Shown: positions 1 to 9,700 of the stretch, piece by piece
Layout of the letters: each line of letters begins with the position of its first letter
Numbering within the stretch: the first letter of the stretch is position 1
The notes under the pieces: generated by a model
The model's database searches: none
What the model saw: only the letters and a program-made list of their open reading frames with translations
What the model was told of the DNA's origin: nothing
Program-made: the position numbers and the translations under genes
From: Azospira sp. I13
GTDB taxonomy: Bacteria; Pseudomonadota; Gammaproteobacteria; Burkholderiales; Rhodocyclaceae
Assembly: GCF_003112695.1 (NCBI RefSeq)
Contig: NZ_BFBP01000003.1
Span: 132,623-196,622, forward strand
Reading direction: 5' to 3'
DNA: 64,000 nt

Positions 1-30
1 GAAGGCGCGATTATAAGGTAAATAAAGACC

Positions 31-2529
31 ATGTCAACTAGAAAACTATCTAAAACCAGAAAAAATGATCCCTTCTTTGAAAGGGAGTGCCAAAAGTACG
101 AGATTCCCCTACCGTCCCGCGAATACACCATGCAGGTGTTGCAGGACCAGGGACGCCCGGTTTCCTTCGACCAGATGGTGGCCCTGCTGGACATCAGCCG
201 GGACGAGGAGGAACTCTTCCAGCGCCGTCTCAACGCCATGGAGCGGGACGGCCAGCTGCTGCGCAACCGCAAGAATGCTTACATCCTGCCGGAGAAGGCA
301 GACCTGATCCCCGGCAAGGTGGAAGGTCATCCGGACGGCTTCGGCTTCGTCAAACCAGACGACGGCAGTGACGACCTCTTCCTCGAGCCCAAGCAGATGG
401 ACAAGGTGCTGCACGGCGACCGGGTTCTGGTGCGCTGCATCGGCCTGGACCGCCGTGGTCGCCGCGAGGCCACCATCGTCGAAGTGCTGGAGCGGGCCAA
501 CACCCGCCTGGTGGGCCGGCTCATGGAAGAGCACGGCATCCAGTTCGTGGTTGCCGAGAACAAGCGTATCAGCCAGGACATCCTGATTCCTCCCACCGCC
601 ATGACCGACAAACGGGCCAAGCTCAAGGCCCGCCCCGGCAACGTGGTGATGGTGGAAATCCTCGAGCAGCCCTCCCGCTATTCCCAGCCCATCGGCCGCA
701 TTGTCGAGATTCTCGGCAATTACGCCGATCCGGGCATGGAAATCGAGATTGCCCTGCGCAAGCACGATCTGCCCTTCGAGTTTTCCAAGGAAGCCCAGGC
801 CGAAAACCAGGCGGTGCCGGACAAGGTCAAGAAGAGCGACCTCAAGGGCCGCGAAGACTTGCGTGAACTGCCCCTGGTGACCATCGACGGAGAGACCGCC
901 CGGGACTTCGACGATGCGGTCTTCTGCGAGAAAGTGGGCCGCGGCTGGCGTCTGGTGGTGGCCATCGCCGACGTCTCCAACTACGTGCGCCCGGGAATGG
1001 CCCTGGACCAGGAGGCCTACGACCGGGGCAACTCGGTGTATTTCCCGCGGCGGGTCATTCCCATGCTGCCGGAAAAGCTCTCCAACGGCATCTGCTCCCT
1101 CAATCCGGACGTGGAACGGCTGGCCATGGTGTGCGACATGAACATCAGCGCCACCGGCAGCATCACCAAATACCGCTTCTACCCGGCGGTGTTCCGCTCC
1201 CACGCCCGCCTCACCTACAACCAGGTGTGGAGCTGGCTGTCCGGCGACGCTACGCCGGAGAACGAGGTACATCAAGCCCTGCAGCCTCACCTGCAGAACC
1301 TCTACAAGCTCTTCCAGGTGCTGCTCAAGGCGCGCAAGAAGCGGGGTGCCATCGACTTCGAGACGGTGGAAACCCAGATGCTGTTCAATGCCCAGGGCAA
1401 GATCGACAACATCGTGCCCGTGGTGCGCAACGACGCCCACCGCCTGATCGAGGAGTGCATGCTGGCGGCCAACGTCTGCGCCTCCGGCTTCCTGCATGAG
1501 CACAAGCAGGTCTGTCTGTACCGGGTGCACCAGGGGCCGACGCCGGAAAAGCTGGAAAACCTGCGGGCCTTCCTCGGCGAATTCGGTTTTTCCCTGGCCG
1601 GCGGCGACGAGCCCAAGGCCAAGGACTACGCCGAGTTGCTGGAAAAAATCCAGGGCCGGCCCGATACCCAACTGCTGCAGACGGTGATGCTGCGCTCCCT
1701 GCGCCAGGCCCAGTACGCCCCGGAAAACCTGGGCCACTTCGGCCTGGCCTACGAGGCCTACACCCACTTTACCTCGCCCATCCGCCGCTATCCCGACCTG
1801 CTGGTGCATCGCGCCATCAAGGCGGTGCTGGCAGGCGAGACCTACAACCCGGGCAAGTGGGAAGACATCGGCCTGCATTGCTCCGGCACCGAACGCCGGG
1901 CCGACGAGGCCACCCGGGACGTGGATAACTGGCTGAAGTGCTTCTACATGAAGGAGCGCATCGGGGAGGAATTCGAGGGCACCATCGCCGGCGTCGCCGC
2001 CTTCGGCATCTTCGTCGCCTTGGACGAGGTCTTCGTCGAAGGCATGGTGCACGTCTCCGAACTGGGTGAAGACTACTTCCACTTCGAGCCGGCCAAGCAC
2101 CAGATGCTGGGCGAACGCAGCGGCAAGCGCTTTCGCCTCGGCGACCGTCTGCGGGTGAAGCTGGTGCGGGCCGATCTGGAATCTGGCCGCATCGACTTCA
2201 TCCTGGCCCAGGAAAAGAAGGAAGGTCCGGCCGGCGACGACGAGGTGGTGACCTGGCGCAAGAACACCACGGGCAAGCCCGTCCTGGGAGCTCCTGCGCC
2301 GCAAGGCAAGCCCCGCGTGGGTTCCGGCGGTGGCAAGCCGGGCAAGGCTGCCCCTGGCGGCAAAGCGGGCGGTCCGGGGCAGGGCGGTCATCGCGGCAAG
2401 AGCCCGGCCGGTGCCAAGGCGGGGGCCCCGAAGCGGAGCCCTAAATCAGCACCCAAGGGCAGCCCCAAGAGCGGTGGTAAGGGGGGCGCCAAAGGCGCTG
2501 CCAAGGGTGGCAGCCGCAAGGGGCGCTGA
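31..2529 (+). CDS. rnr: Ribonuclease R
   Basis: 3'-5' exoribonuclease of the RNase II family that degrades structured RNA in the cytoplasm. The 832-residue product has N-terminal helix-turn-helix and cold-shock regions, an RNB catalytic domain whose signature ETARDFDDA lies near residues 289-297 and supplies the metal-binding aspartates, the family motif FTSPIRRYPDLLVHR, and a C-terminal S1 domain at about 645-730. A basic Lys/Gly/Ala-rich tail follows from about 745 to the end; such tails are known in RNase R and bind RNA. The ATG at 31 has only a weak Shine-Dalgarno; TATAAG at 12-17 could be a -10 box. The gene converges on truC, with 4 bp between the stops. Confidence 0.97.
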   Translation: MSTRKLSKTRKNDPFFERECQKYEIPLPSREYTMQVLQDQGRPVSFDQMVALLDISRDEEELFQRRLNAMERDGQLLRNRKNAYILPEKADLIPGKVEGHPDGFGFVKPDDGSDDLFLEPKQMDKVLHGDRVLVRCIGLDRRGRREATIVEVLERANTRLVGRLMEEHGIQFVVAENKRISQDILIPPTAMTDKRAKLKARPGNVVMVEILEQPSRYSQPIGRIVEILGNYADPGMEIEIALRKHDLPFEFSKEAQAENQAVPDKVKKSDLKGREDLRELPLVTIDGETARDFDDAVFCEKVGRGWRLVVAIADVSNYVRPGMALDQEAYDRGNSVYFPRRVIPMLPEKLSNGICSLNPDVERLAMVCDMNISATGSITKYRFYPAVFRSHARLTYNQVWSWLSGDATPENEVHQALQPHLQNLYKLFQVLLKARKKRGAIDFETVETQMLFNAQGKIDNIVPVVRNDAHRLIEECMLAANVCASGFLHEHKQVCLYRVHQGPTPEKLENLRAFLGEFGFSLAGGDEPKAKDYAELLEKIQGRPDTQLLQTVMLRSLRQAQYAPENLGHFGLAYEAYTHFTSPIRRYPDLLVHRAIKAVLAGETYNPGKWEDIGLHCSGTERRADEATRDVDNWLKCFYMKERIGEEFEGTIAGVAAFGIFVALDEVFVEGMVHVSELGEDYFHFEPAKHQMLGERSGKRFRLGDRLRVKLVRADLESGRIDFILAQEKKEGPAGDDEVVTWRKNTTGKPVLGAPAPQGKPRVGSGGGKPGKAAPGGKAGGPGQGGHRGKSPAGAKAGAPKRSPKSAPKGSPKSGGKGGAKGAAKGGSRKGR

Positions 2530-2533
2530 GCCT

Positions 2534-3280
2534 TCAGGGCTGGCCGGCGAGCTCGGGGCCTAGGGCGCTAGCCCAGCCCAGGGTGGCCACCAGCCGGGAA
2601 AAATCGCCCTCCAGGGGCGCCTCCAGCCGCAGGGGGGCGCCGCTTGCCGGGTGGGTCAGTTCCAGGCGCAGGCAGGCCAGCAATAGCCGCGAGCAGCCGA
2701 AATGTTCGGCGAAGAAGCGGTTATGCCTGCCCTTGCCGTAGGTGGCATCGCCGATGATGGGGTGGGCGATGTGCTTGAGATGGCGGCGCAGCTGATGTTG
2801 CCGCCCCGTCGCCGGTTCCAGCTGCATCAGGGCGTAGCGGCTGCTGGGGTAGCGGTCCACCGCTACCGGCAGTTCCACCGTGGCCAGGCGCCGGTAGTGG
2901 GTGAGAGCAGCCTGGGGTTCCCGGCTCATGGCCTCCCCCTGCCATTCCTTCTCGTCGAACTGGCGGGTCAGGGGATGGTCGATGCTGCCTGATGCTTCGG
3001 GGTGGCCCCGTACCACGGCGACGTAGGTTTTCCCCACCGTCCGGGCTTCGAATTGGCGCCCCAGTTCCCGTGCCGTTTCCGGATTCAAGGCGAACAGCAG
3101 GACACCGGAGGTGCCTCGGTCCAGGCGATGGGCCGGGTAAACCCACTGGCCGATCTGATCCCGCAGCAGCTGTATGGCAAAACGGGTTTCGTGGCGATCC
3201 ACCGGCGAGCGGTGGACCAGCAGCCCCGGCGGCTTGTGGATGGCGATCAGGGTGTCGTCGCGATAGACAATGGGGAGCAT
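2534..3280 (-). CDS. truC: RluA-family tRNA pseudouridine synthase, TruC-like
   Basis: Isomerises uridine to pseudouridine in RNA. The 248-residue protein is a single catalytic domain without an S4 domain, as in TruC (tRNA position 65) rather than RluA/C/D of rRNA. The catalytic motif HRLDRGTSGV is at residues 51-60, with Asp54 as the nucleophile. The opening VYRDDTLIAIHKPPGLLVHRS and the later GRQHQLRRHL are typical of TruC. It stands alone, reading towards rnr. Assignment to TruC rather than another short RluA paralogue rests on length and motif style, so the RNA target is inferred. Confidence 0.85.
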   Translation of the reverse strand: MLPIVYRDDTLIAIHKPPGLLVHRSPVDRHETRFAIQLLRDQIGQWVYPAHRLDRGTSGVLLFALNPETARELGRQFEARTVGKTYVAVVRGHPEASGSIDHPLTRQFDEKEWQGEAMSREPQAALTHYRRLATVELPVAVDRYPSSRYALMQLEPATGRQHQLRRHLKHIAHPIIGDATYGKGRHNRFFAEHFGCSRLLLACLRLELTHPASGAPLRLEAPLEGDFSRLVATLGWASALGPELAGQP

Positions 3281-3474
3281 GGGCGGGCCTGATGCCGTGC
3301 CGGGGCGGACGGCGTGAAGGGAATATGCCGGGACGGGCGAGGATGGGCTGCAAGTCTGTCGGGCGCGAGTGTGCCCCGTATCGGCAAAAAAGTCACCGGG
3401 CCGCCAATCCCCTGCCGTTGGCCGGCGGGATTCGTTTATAGTGCGCAGCAGTGCGGTCTTTCTATTCCGATACC

Positions 3475-5289
3475 ATGTCCTCCGTCAGCGCCTCCACCGT
3501 CAAATCCTCCCACGCCACTGTTGCGGACCATCGCCTGACCCTGGCAGAAGTGACCAAACTGCTGGTGGCCGATGGCATGGTGGATGCCGTCGTGGCGGAA
3601 ACCCTGGTGCGGGAGCGTCGCTACCACCGAGGCGACGTGCATCCCCTGGTGGTGGTGGCCGACCAAAACTGGAAAAGCCTGTTGCCGCCCCAGAAGCCCT
3701 TGCATCTGGAAGCCCTCACGGAGTGGCTGGCGGAGAAGGTGGGGCTCGATTACCTGCATATTGACCCCCTGAAAATCGATTTTTCTGCCGTCACCGAGGT
3801 GGTGTCCAACACCTATGCCGGGCGTTTCAAGATCATTCCCGTCCAGGTCACCACCAAGGAAGTGGTGGTCGCCACCGCCGAGCCCTACCTGCGGGAATGG
3901 GAAAAGGAACTGAAGGCTGTCCTGCGCAAGGACATCCGCCGGGTGGTGGCCAATCCCCAGGACATCGCCCGCTATCTGGTGGAGTTTTACAACCTGGCCC
4001 GCTCGGTCAAGAAGGCGGCCAAGGAAGGCTCCGAGGTCAGTGGCCTGGCCTCCTTCGAGCAACTGGTGGAACTGGGCAAGACCAACCGCCAGTTCGACGC
4101 CAACGACCAGCACATCGTCCATATCGTGGACTGGCTGTGGCAGTACGCTTTCGAGCAGCGGGCCTCCGACATCCACATCGAACCCCGGCGAGAGCTGGGT
4201 ATCGTGCGCTTCCGCATCGACGGGGTGCTGCATCAGGTGTACCAGATTCCGATGGCGGTGATGGCCGCCATGACCAGCCGCATCAAGATTCTCGGCCGCA
4301 TGGACGTGGTGGAAAAGCGCCGCCCCCAGGATGGCCGCATCAAGACCCGCACCGCTGGCGGCCAGGAGGTGGAACTGCGCCTCTCCACCCTGCCCACGGC
4401 CTTCGGTGAAAAGCTGGTGATGCGCATCTTCGACCCGGAAGTGCTGGTACGGGATTTTTCCGAACTGGGCTTTGGCGAGGAAGACAAGAACCGCTGGCGT
4501 TCCATGACCGGCCAGCCTAACGGCATCATTCTGGTGACCGGCCCCACCGGCTCCGGCAAGACTACTACCCTCTATTCCACCCTGAAGCAGCTGGCTACGC
4601 CCGAAGTGAACGTGTGCACCATTGAAGACCCCATCGAAATGGTGGAGCCGGCCTTCAACCAGATGCAGGTGTCGATGAACATCGACCTGGGCTTTGCCGA
4701 CGGCGTGCGGGCCCTCATGCGCCAGGACCCGGACATCATCATGATCGGCGAAATCCGCGACATGGAAACCGCCGACATGGCCATCCAGGCAGCCCTCACC
4801 GGCCACCTGGTGCTGTCTACCCTGCACACCAACGATGCGCCTTCTGCCGTCTCCCGCCTGCTGGACCTGGGGGTGCCGCCCTACCTGATCAACGCCACCC
4901 TGCTGGGCATCATGGCCCAGCGCCTGGTGCGTACCCTCTGCCCCCACTGCAAGAAGCCGGTGGATATGCGCAAGGAGGATGAGGACATCTGGGACAGCCT
5001 GGTGGCGCCCTGGAAGTCCAAGCGCCCGGCCCAGATCTACCAGCCCGTGGGCTGCCTGGAATGCCGCATGACAGGCTACATGGGGCGCATGGGGCTCTAC
5101 GAACTGCTGCTGCTTTCCCCCGAACTGAAAAAGATGGTCACCGGCGCCACCGACGTGGCCAAGGTCCGTGAGCAGGCTTACCGGGAAGGCATGAAGCCCC
5201 TGCGCATCTCCGGTGCCATGAAGGTGGCGGCTGGTCTCACGACCCTGGAAGAAGTGGTGAAGGTGGCGCCGCCCGCCAGCCAGGGCTAG
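3475..5289 (+). CDS. GspE/PilB-type secretion ATPase
   Basis: Hexameric ATPase of the type II secretion/type IV pilus family. In the 604-residue product the Walker A motif GPTGSGKTTT is at about 356, Walker B DIIMIGEIRD at about 420, and a four-cysteine zinc site is formed by CPHC (489-492) and CLEC (527-530). The N-terminal third has the shape of the GspE_N/MshEN domain but lacks the RLG c-di-GMP-binding signature. No GspF/PilC or pilin gene is adjacent, so the system it drives is not shown. I chose the ATG at 3475; a GTG at 3451 is also in frame, 8 nt after a -10-like TATAGT (3437-3442), and could be a leaderless start. Confidence 0.88.
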   Translation: MSSVSASTVKSSHATVADHRLTLAEVTKLLVADGMVDAVVAETLVRERRYHRGDVHPLVVVADQNWKSLLPPQKPLHLEALTEWLAEKVGLDYLHIDPLKIDFSAVTEVVSNTYAGRFKIIPVQVTTKEVVVATAEPYLREWEKELKAVLRKDIRRVVANPQDIARYLVEFYNLARSVKKAAKEGSEVSGLASFEQLVELGKTNRQFDANDQHIVHIVDWLWQYAFEQRASDIHIEPRRELGIVRFRIDGVLHQVYQIPMAVMAAMTSRIKILGRMDVVEKRRPQDGRIKTRTAGGQEVELRLSTLPTAFGEKLVMRIFDPEVLVRDFSELGFGEEDKNRWRSMTGQPNGIILVTGPTGSGKTTTLYSTLKQLATPEVNVCTIEDPIEMVEPAFNQMQVSMNIDLGFADGVRALMRQDPDIIMIGEIRDMETADMAIQAALTGHLVLSTLHTNDAPSAVSRLLDLGVPPYLINATLLGIMAQRLVRTLCPHCKKPVDMRKEDEDIWDSLVAPWKSKRPAQIYQPVGCLECRMTGYMGRMGLYELLLLSPELKKMVTGATDVAKVREQAYREGMKPLRISGAMKVAAGLTTLEEVVKVAPPASQG

Positions 5290-5463
5290 CGCCTTCCTGC
5301 GACGGAGGCGCCGCCGTAGCGCGCGCTGCCGGCTGCCTGTCTTTTCCACCCCGCCTTGGCGGACCCCGGCTGGTTCGGCTGATTCAGCAGCTTGCGCCGC
5401 TCCCGCCCGGAGGCTCTCCCCATTCTTGTCTATGCCGTGGTTCATTCCCGGAGAAGGTTGTCC

Positions 5464-6054
5464 ATGCTTCCCCCTGTTCTGCATCCCTATACCGACACCG
5501 TTGCCGCCGAGAAAATTCTCGCCGATACCCGGCGCTGGCTGGAGCGGGCCGTGATCGGCCTCAACCTGTGTCCCTTCGCCAAGTCGGTGCACGTCAAGAA
5601 GCAGATCCGCTACGCCCTAAGCGAGGCCACTACGGCCGACGAACTGCTGGCCGAGCTGGAGCGGGAATTCACCCTGCTGACCGAGACCGATCCGGCGGAG
5701 CTGGATACCACCCTGCTGATCCACCCCAAGGTTCTCACCGATTTTCTCGACTACCACTTCTTCCTGCAGGAAGCCGAAGCCCTGATCCGCAACCTGGATT
5801 ACGAAGGGGTGTATCAGATTGCCAGCCTGCATCCGGATTACGAGTTTGCCGGCAGCGATGCGGACGATATCGACAACGTCACCAACCGTTCGCCCTATCC
5901 CACCCTGCATTTGCTGCGGGAAAGCAGCATCGACCGGGCCGTGGCCGCCTTCCCCGATCCGGACAGCATCTACGAGCGCAACATCGCCACCGTGCGCCGC
6001 CTGGGCCACGACGGCTGGCGCAAGCTGTTGCAGGAAGAGCCCTCCCAGGACTGA
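5464..6054 (+). CDS. DUF1415 family protein
   Basis: Conserved protein of unknown function, 196 residues from the ATG at 5464. The start of the conserved region, RWLERAVIGLNLCPFAKSV, and the later HPDYEFAGSDADDIDN identify the DUF1415 family, common in beta- and gammaproteobacteria. There is no signal peptide or membrane segment, so it is probably cytoplasmic. The reading frame is open further upstream, but homology begins at this Met and the sequence before it is low-complexity. It follows the GspE-type gene by about 170 bp and is probably transcribed separately. No function is proposed. Confidence 0.85.
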   Translation: MLPPVLHPYTDTVAAEKILADTRRWLERAVIGLNLCPFAKSVHVKKQIRYALSEATTADELLAELEREFTLLTETDPAELDTTLLIHPKVLTDFLDYHFFLQEAEALIRNLDYEGVYQIASLHPDYEFAGSDADDIDNVTNRSPYPTLHLLRESSIDRAVAAFPDPDSIYERNIATVRRLGHDGWRKLLQEEPSQD

Positions 6055-6191
6055 GCGGCTATTCGCCGCGGGCCCCGGCGGGCCACGTCGGCAAGTCAGG
6101 TGCCATGGCGGAAGGGGGCGTTGCGCGGTACAGCGGCGGAACAGGGCGTTAGCCTCCGTCCATTCGTGCTCGTCGTACCTGCCCGGCCGCC

Positions 6192-6848
6192 TCAGTACCG
6201 CTCGCCCTGGCCGTAGAAGGGCGGCCAGCGGCCCACCAGGTTTTCCAGCAGGATGAGTTCGGCGTCACTGTGGTTGATTACCGAAGCCGGCGCCATCATG
6301 GGCATGCCCTGGTCGGCGTGGAGGTAGACCGGGTGGTCGTGGTGCCGGGTGGTAATGGTTTCCACCCGCCCCGGCTCGGCCAGGGGGGAAACGTCCGCCG
6401 TGCCGTAGCAGAGGCAGAAATAGACCCGTTTCTCTTCCGCTTCCAGGTAGCAGCCGGTGCCCCGGATGCCGATGGTGGCGGTAGGCGTTTCGATGCGCCG
6501 GCTGCCCTTGGCAAAGACCGACAGCAACTTGCCCGTGGTTAGCCGCAGCACATCCTTGAGCAGGCCTTCGCCCAGGCTCACCCGGGTGTTTTCCCGTTGC
6601 AGGAAGGCATCTTCCCCCACCACGTAGATGGCGCTGGCCGCTGGACCGGTATGGATGGCATCGCCTGGGCCGATGGCTTGCCCTGGTCGGGCGTGCTGCC
6701 CGTTGATGCGCACCTCGCCGTCGATCCGGTAGAGGCCGGGGGGCACCGGTTTACCCCCAGCCGCTACGGCCTGGCGCAGATAGGTGGAGAGCAGCAGGGA
6801 AAGACTGCCGGCAGATAATCCCTGGAGCAGGCGGCGTCGGTCGGGCAT
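6192..6848 (-). CDS. FecR-domain exported protein
   Basis: The 218-residue product begins with a twin-arginine-like leader (RRRLLQG, then a hydrophobic stretch ending AVAAGG), so it is probably exported. The centre carries a FecR domain: a section on loading and charging of the envelope (GPGDAIHTGP), then the typical TPTATIGIRGTGCYLE. Family members sit in the periplasm and read or relay signals, or act as scaffold domains. There is no FecI sigma factor or TonB receptor here. The start lies 3 bp after the stop of the upstream diguanylate cyclase gene, so the two are co-transcribed and may work together. Confidence 0.8.
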   Translation of the reverse strand: MPDRRRLLQGLSAGSLSLLLSTYLRQAVAAGGKPVPPGLYRIDGEVRINGQHARPGQAIGPGDAIHTGPAASAIYVVGEDAFLQRENTRVSLGEGLLKDVLRLTTGKLLSVFAKGSRRIETPTATIGIRGTGCYLEAEEKRVYFCLCYGTADVSPLAEPGRVETITTRHHDHPVYLHADQGMPMMAPASVINHSDAELILLENLVGRWPPFYGQGERY

Positions 6849-6851
6849 GTT

Positions 6852-9281
6852 TTACTCGCTTTTCGTGGCGGCCAAGACCACTTGGTTACGGCCATTTTCC
6901 TTGGCTCGGTAAAGGGCAGCGTCGGCAGCATCGATCAGGTCGTCGGGAGTGGTGCCGTGATCAGGGTAGCAGGCCAGGCCTACCGATAGGGTGGCCTGGA
7001 GCATCAGGTTGCCGAAGGGCACCTGCAGGGCGGCAAAGGCTGCGCGCCATTCTTCCACCCGTTGCAGGGCGCTTTGCTGGTCGATGCCCGGCAGCACCAG
7101 GAGGAACTCCTCGCCGCCGTAACGGCAGGGAATGTCGCCGTTGCGGGCATTGCGGCGCAGGAAGGCGCCGAGGGCTCGCAGCATTTCGTCGCCGGCGCGG
7201 TGGCCATGGGTGTCGTTGAAGCGCTTGAAACGGTCGATATCCAGCATGGCTACCACCAGGGAATAACCATCCCGCTTGGCGCGGGCCAGTTCCCGCTCCA
7301 GGGTTTCATCCAGGTAGCGACGATTGAACAGGCCCGTCAGGGCGTCCCGGATGGCCTGCTCCTGGAGCTTTTCCTGAAGGATGTTGATTTCCTGGAGGCG
7401 GAAGGCCAGTTGGCCGTTCAGCTCCTGCAGCATGCTCTCGGCCCGTTTGCGCTCGCTGATGTCGGCGAAGGCGATGACCACCGTGGCCTCGTTCCGATCC
7501 TGCATCAGGCGGCCGGAAACCAGGGCCCAGAAGACTTCACCTCGGGTGTTGCGCAGACGGGCTTCCACATCGGCCACGGCACCGCTGCGGCGTAATTCCT
7601 CAATGAGCCGTTGGCGCTGGCCCACATCCACCCAGAAATCCGTGGCGTAGCGCCCGCCTGCAGATTGCTGCTCCACCTCCAGGCGGGCGGCGGCCCGCTG
7701 GTTGAGATAGACCACGCTGCTGTCTTCCAGCCGGGTTACGGTCACCGGGAAGGGGGAGGCCTCGAGCAGCGAGCGATAGCGGCTTTCGCTCTCGTGCAAG
7801 GCCTGCTGCACCTGCTCCCGCTGGGTCACATCCGCCGCCATGGCGATGACGCAATCCTCGCCGCTGGCATCGTCGTGGAAGATGGCATTGCTCCATTCGC
7901 AGAGAATGGTGCGGCCGTCCCGGGTCAGATTGTGGTTGAGGGAATACTGGATCGGCTGGCCGTCGTAAATGGTGGCGACGATGCGCTCCACCTGGGGCCG
8001 GGCCTCCTCCGGCACCATGTAGTCGAAGAAGGGGCGGCCCAGTACTTCCTGTCGCGGCCAGCCGAAAATCTCTTCGGCCCGGTGGTTCCATTCGCGGATG
8101 CGAGCCTCCCGGTCGTAGACCATGGCGGCCAGGGGGGCGCTTTCAAAAATCAGGCGCAGCCGCTCCTGGCTGGCCTGGAGGACGCACTCCGCCTGGTCCC
8201 GGTGGCGCATCTGGGCTTGCAGGCCCCGGTGCAGGCGCAGCATGTGGAAGGCCGCCAGGGCGCCGGCCAAGGCTAGGGCCAGGCTGCCGGCAATGCTGCC
8301 GATGGCCCAGGGGGCTACTTCCGGCGGCTGGGGTGGGCGATAGAGGAGGCCGTCGATGGCGTAGTCGGCGGGTACCATATCCAGTTCGCTGTAGGCGGCG
8401 GCGATGCGTTGCCAGCGGCCAGCCGTCATCTGGCCGATTTCTGCCAGGTCGGACTGGATCAGGGGGGCCAGGCGCTCGGCCTCGAATTGCAGGTGTTCCC
8501 GGCTGTGGCGTGTGCCGTAGCGGCTGAGGATCAGTTCCACCGCCTCTTCCGGATGGGCCAGGGCGTAGTGCCAGCCCTTCAGGCTGGCGGCGCGGAAAGC
8601 GGCGACCTGGGCCGGGTGGCGGGCGATCTGCTGTTCCGAGGTGAACAGGGTGTCGCCATAAAAGTCGATGCCGACGGCCCGGGGAGAGAAGGCCAGATAG
8701 GGAAAACCGGCCTGTTCGAGGAGGAAGCCCTCGTCGGTGGCATAGCCCGAGAGGGCATCCACCCGGCCGCTGATCAGGTCGTCCACGGCGAAGCTGGGTG
8801 GCACCAGCCGGATGCGCTCCACCGCCACCCGGCTGCGGCGCAGGAAGGCGAAGGCTTCGGCTTCCGTCGGCAGCAGCATCAGGCGCCGGCCCTCCAGGTC
8901 CTTGACGCTGCGTACGCCGCTACCGGCCCGGGCGAAGAGCACCAGGGGCGAGTGCTGCATGATGGCGGCCAGGGCCACCACCGGCCGGCCGCGACTGCGC
9001 TCGAGCACCAGCTCTGAAGCGCCAACGGCGTATTGGGCCCGGCCGGCAAGGACTTCAGTCACCGGGTCGATATCGCTGCGGCCTTCGGCGATCCGTACTT
9101 CCAGGCCGGCTTCCTTGTAGTAGCCCTTCTCCTGGGCCATGTAATACCCGGCGAACTGGAACTGGTGGCGCCATTTCAGTTGCAGATGCACCGTCTCCGG
9201 CCTGCTGTCGGCCAGGGCCGGTGCCGTGGGCAGGAAAAGGGTGAGCAGGGCGAGCAGGGCCGGGCGGAGGTACTGCATCAT
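6852..9281 (-). CDS. Diguanylate cyclase with SsuA/NMT1-like periplasmic sensor and two PAS domains
   Basis: Predicted to make c-di-GMP in response to a periplasmic ligand. From the start at 9281 (supported by GGAGG 9 nt upstream and by an immediate signal peptide ending PALA) the 809-residue order is: SsuA/ThiY/NMT1-like substrate-binding domain (about 25-310, opening LKWRHQFQFAGYY), one membrane helix (about 324-346), PAS (about 385-500), PAS (about 505-625), GGDEF. The active site is GGEEF, with the inhibitory RxxD site (RNGD) nine residues before it, so an active, product-inhibited enzyme is expected. The frame is open upstream of 9281 but without export features. It is coupled to the FecR gene downstream. 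Confidence 0.9.
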   Translation of the reverse strand: MMQYLRPALLALLTLFLPTAPALADSRPETVHLQLKWRHQFQFAGYYMAQEKGYYKEAGLEVRIAEGRSDIDPVTEVLAGRAQYAVGASELVLERSRGRPVVALAAIMQHSPLVLFARAGSGVRSVKDLEGRRLMLLPTEAEAFAFLRRSRVAVERIRLVPPSFAVDDLISGRVDALSGYATDEGFLLEQAGFPYLAFSPRAVGIDFYGDTLFTSEQQIARHPAQVAAFRAASLKGWHYALAHPEEAVELILSRYGTRHSREHLQFEAERLAPLIQSDLAEIGQMTAGRWQRIAAAYSELDMVPADYAIDGLLYRPPQPPEVAPWAIGSIAGSLALALAGALAAFHMLRLHRGLQAQMRHRDQAECVLQASQERLRLIFESAPLAAMVYDREARIREWNHRAEEIFGWPRQEVLGRPFFDYMVPEEARPQVERIVATIYDGQPIQYSLNHNLTRDGRTILCEWSNAIFHDDASGEDCVIAMAADVTQREQVQQALHESESRYRSLLEASPFPVTVTRLEDSSVVYLNQRAAARLEVEQQSAGGRYATDFWVDVGQRQRLIEELRRSGAVADVEARLRNTRGEVFWALVSGRLMQDRNEATVVIAFADISERKRAESMLQELNGQLAFRLQEINILQEKLQEQAIRDALTGLFNRRYLDETLERELARAKRDGYSLVVAMLDIDRFKRFNDTHGHRAGDEMLRALGAFLRRNARNGDIPCRYGGEEFLLVLPGIDQQSALQRVEEWRAAFAALQVPFGNLMLQATLSVGLACYPDHGTTPDDLIDAADAALYRAKENGRNQVVLAATKSE

Positions 9282-9700
9282 GCCTGGGGGCCTCCGGCGA
9301 GACGGCCATTGGGAATGAAAAGTGGCCGGCCTGGGGGAGTCGGCAGGCAGGAAAACAGGGTGAAATGTGGGTTGAAAAGCAGGCAGGGGAGGGCCGGGGC
9401 AGGCGGCCATCCGGGCTGGGCGGCAGGGTCCAGGGCCATGGCTGTTTCTCCTTGTTCTTGGCGGGCGCCGGGTGTCGCGGAAATGACGTACGGAATGAGG
9501 AAAGGCAAGGGGTCATTGTAATGACAAAGATAGTGCCGCCTTTGCCGACTAGTTCCGTTTTTTGGATTGATTAAGTTGTTATAATCTTGGTTCTATGACC
9601 TTGGTTTGCGCGCCCGTCAGGCGTCATTGGCCGCCGTTTTTGGGGGCCGTCTGCTGCGCTGCCTGCCGGGGTTTTCCTTCCCACCGATTCTGCTGGCCCA
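9282..9700. other. Intergenic region between divergent sensor genes
   Basis: 419 bp separate the diguanylate cyclase gene (leftward) from the PAS chemoreceptor gene (rightward). The part next to the chemoreceptor is visibly A+T richer than its surroundings and contains an extended -10 element. No gene, tRNA or convincing small-RNA structure was seen. Confidence 0.5.
9577..9585 (+). promoter_or_regulatory. Extended -10 promoter element for the PAS chemoreceptor
   Basis: TGT followed by a perfect TATAAT at 9580-9585, in an A+T-rich patch about 115 nt before the chemoreceptor start. There is no good -35 at the usual distance, which fits an extended -10 promoter. The predicted start near 9592 would give a leader of about 110 nt. 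Confidence 0.45.

Noticed and set aside
109-2391. Minus-strand open frame of about 760 codons
   Set aside because: Antisense to rnr, which is certain; high-GC third positions keep the opposite frame open.
3436-5592. Minus-strand open frame of about 718 codons
   Set aside because: Antisense to the GspE-type gene; no homology or start signal.
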